This document shows positions 6,502 through 6,865 of a DNA stretch of 6,865 bases, piece after piece. The stretch covers positions 1-6,865 of the forward strand of contig JAUZOX010000142.1 of the NCBI GenBank assembly GCA_030706265.1. The letters are read 5' to 3'. A program made the position numbers and the translations under genes. The stretch comes from Bacteroidota bacterium. Its GTDB lineage: Bacteria; Bacteroidota; Bacteroidia; Bacteroidales; Cfx3-03. The notes under the pieces were generated by a model. The model was not told the origin of the DNA, did not search any database, and saw only the letters and a program-made list of their open reading frames with translations. Every line of letters begins with the position of its first letter. Position 1 is the first letter of the stretch.

Positions 6502-6776
6502 AAAGTGCTGCCGGAGATCATTGGCGATATATAGCAGGATCTATCCCGGAATGATCATTCCACTATGGTTCTGAGCATCTGAAGATGAACAGAAGATTAA
6601 CGTGAACCCCCTAATGGATGATCAAACGTTCTCAGTAATGCAATCTACCAACACAATAGGTTCGGAATTATGCAGCGGGTTTTCTGATTTTAGAATCCGG
6701 TCATATCAAAAAAATGCGGCCCTGTTTTTAAAAGCTTTGTAAATCCTTACCTTTGCATAGATTAATACAGGAAGTA
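6502..6776. other. 275-bp spacer between VOC gene and aroK
   Basis: No terminator with a T-run follows the VOC stop. A perfect 14-bp palindrome, GGAATGATCATTCC, lies at 6548-6561; one such site is expected by chance in a window this size. An ATG frame at 6614-6742 encodes 42 residues with no recognisable motif, signal peptide or Shine-Dalgarno site and is not called as a gene. The aroK promoter box lies at the right end. Confidence 0.6.
6748..6755 (+). promoter_or_regulatory. Predicted -7 promoter element for aroK
   Basis: TACCTTTG followed by C is a textbook Bacteroidota -7 element. The -33 position holds only a T-rich TGTTTTTA (6723-6730). A start near 6762 would give a very short leader of about 15 nt. 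An AGGAAG at 6769-6774 lies 2 nt before the ATG and is the only Shine-Dalgarno-like site noted in the window, though closely spaced. Confidence 0.6.
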
Positions 6777-6865
6777 ATGGCGATTTTTCTGGTTGGGTAT
6801 ATGGGAAGCGGGAAAACTACTTTTGGTCGCAAGCTGGCCGCCGAGTTGGGATGGCAGTTTGCAGA
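6777..6865 (+). CDS. aroK: Shikimate kinase, N-terminal fragment cut by window end
   Basis: It phosphorylates shikimate at the 3-hydroxyl with ATP in the chorismate pathway to aromatic amino acids; cytosolic. Only 29 complete codons are present. They carry the first beta strand (AIFLVGYMG) and the Walker A P-loop GYMGSGKT at residues 7-14 with Lys13 and Thr14, followed by FGRKLAAELGWQF, the usual shikimate kinase helix 1. The next codon begins GA, compatible with the conserved Asp that starts the DxD motif. The start at 6777 is supported by the P-loop distance and AGGAAG just upstream. A gluconate or other P-loop kinase is possible from so short a piece, but the GYMGSGKTT-FGRKLA pattern is characteristic of AroK. 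Confidence 0.88.
   Translation, partial: MAIFLVGYMGSGKTTFGRKLAAELGWQFA

Noticed and set aside
6548..6561. Perfect 14-bp palindrome GGAATGATCATTCC as an operator
   Set aside because: About 0.4 such palindromes are expected by chance in this length, and it is about 200 bp from the aroK promoter box.
6614..6742. 42-residue open frame between the VOC gene and aroK
   Set aside because: No ribosome site, motif, signal peptide or recognisable similarity; length is within chance.

Overview
The window looks like a chromosomal stretch from a member of the Bacteroidota (Bacteroidetes). The evidence is three close matches to the phylum's -7 promoter element TAnnTTTG ahead of genes, A-rich leaders mostly lacking Shine-Dalgarno sites, moderate-to-low GC with AT-rich intergenic DNA, and protein sequences of that flavour. 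I cannot name a genus from the sequence alone. Nothing points to a phage, transposon, CRISPR array or RNA gene. The content is mostly ordinary, and the least explained DNA is a 582-bp non-coding gap.

Layout, left to right. (1) Positions 1-3101 (+) hold the C-terminal half of an RND (HAE1/AcrB-type) efflux permease, followed 38 bp later by a TolC/OprM-type outer-membrane factor lipoprotein. This is the distal part of a tripartite efflux operon; the adaptor gene is presumably upstream of the window. (2) Positions 3343-3921 (+) encode a cytosolic iron-type superoxide dismutase behind its own promoter and a leader of about 140 nt. (3) Positions 3922-4503 are a convergent gap with a hairpin just after sodB, a 22-bp near-perfect palindrome, five tandem 11-bp repeats with one inverted copy upstream, and a strong bidirectional terminator. 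(4) Positions 4504-5244 (-) encode an exported YhcH/YjgK/YiaL (DUF386) protein. (5) Positions 5518-6501 (+), divergent from it, encode an exported protein with two VOC (glyoxalase-fold) domains, each with a full H-E-H-E metal-ligand pattern. (6) The window ends in the first 29 codons of shikimate kinase (aroK), preceded by the best -7 box of the window.

Functionally the genes are separate units: drug/solute efflux, superoxide detoxification, two envelope proteins of uncertain substrate sharing a divergent control region, and the start of an aromatic biosynthesis gene. The items most worth a second look are the 11-bp repeat array with its inverted copy, the secreted double-VOC protein, the signal-peptide-bearing YhcH-family protein with a possible internal cytosolic start, and the 40-codon frame that fills the sodB leader.
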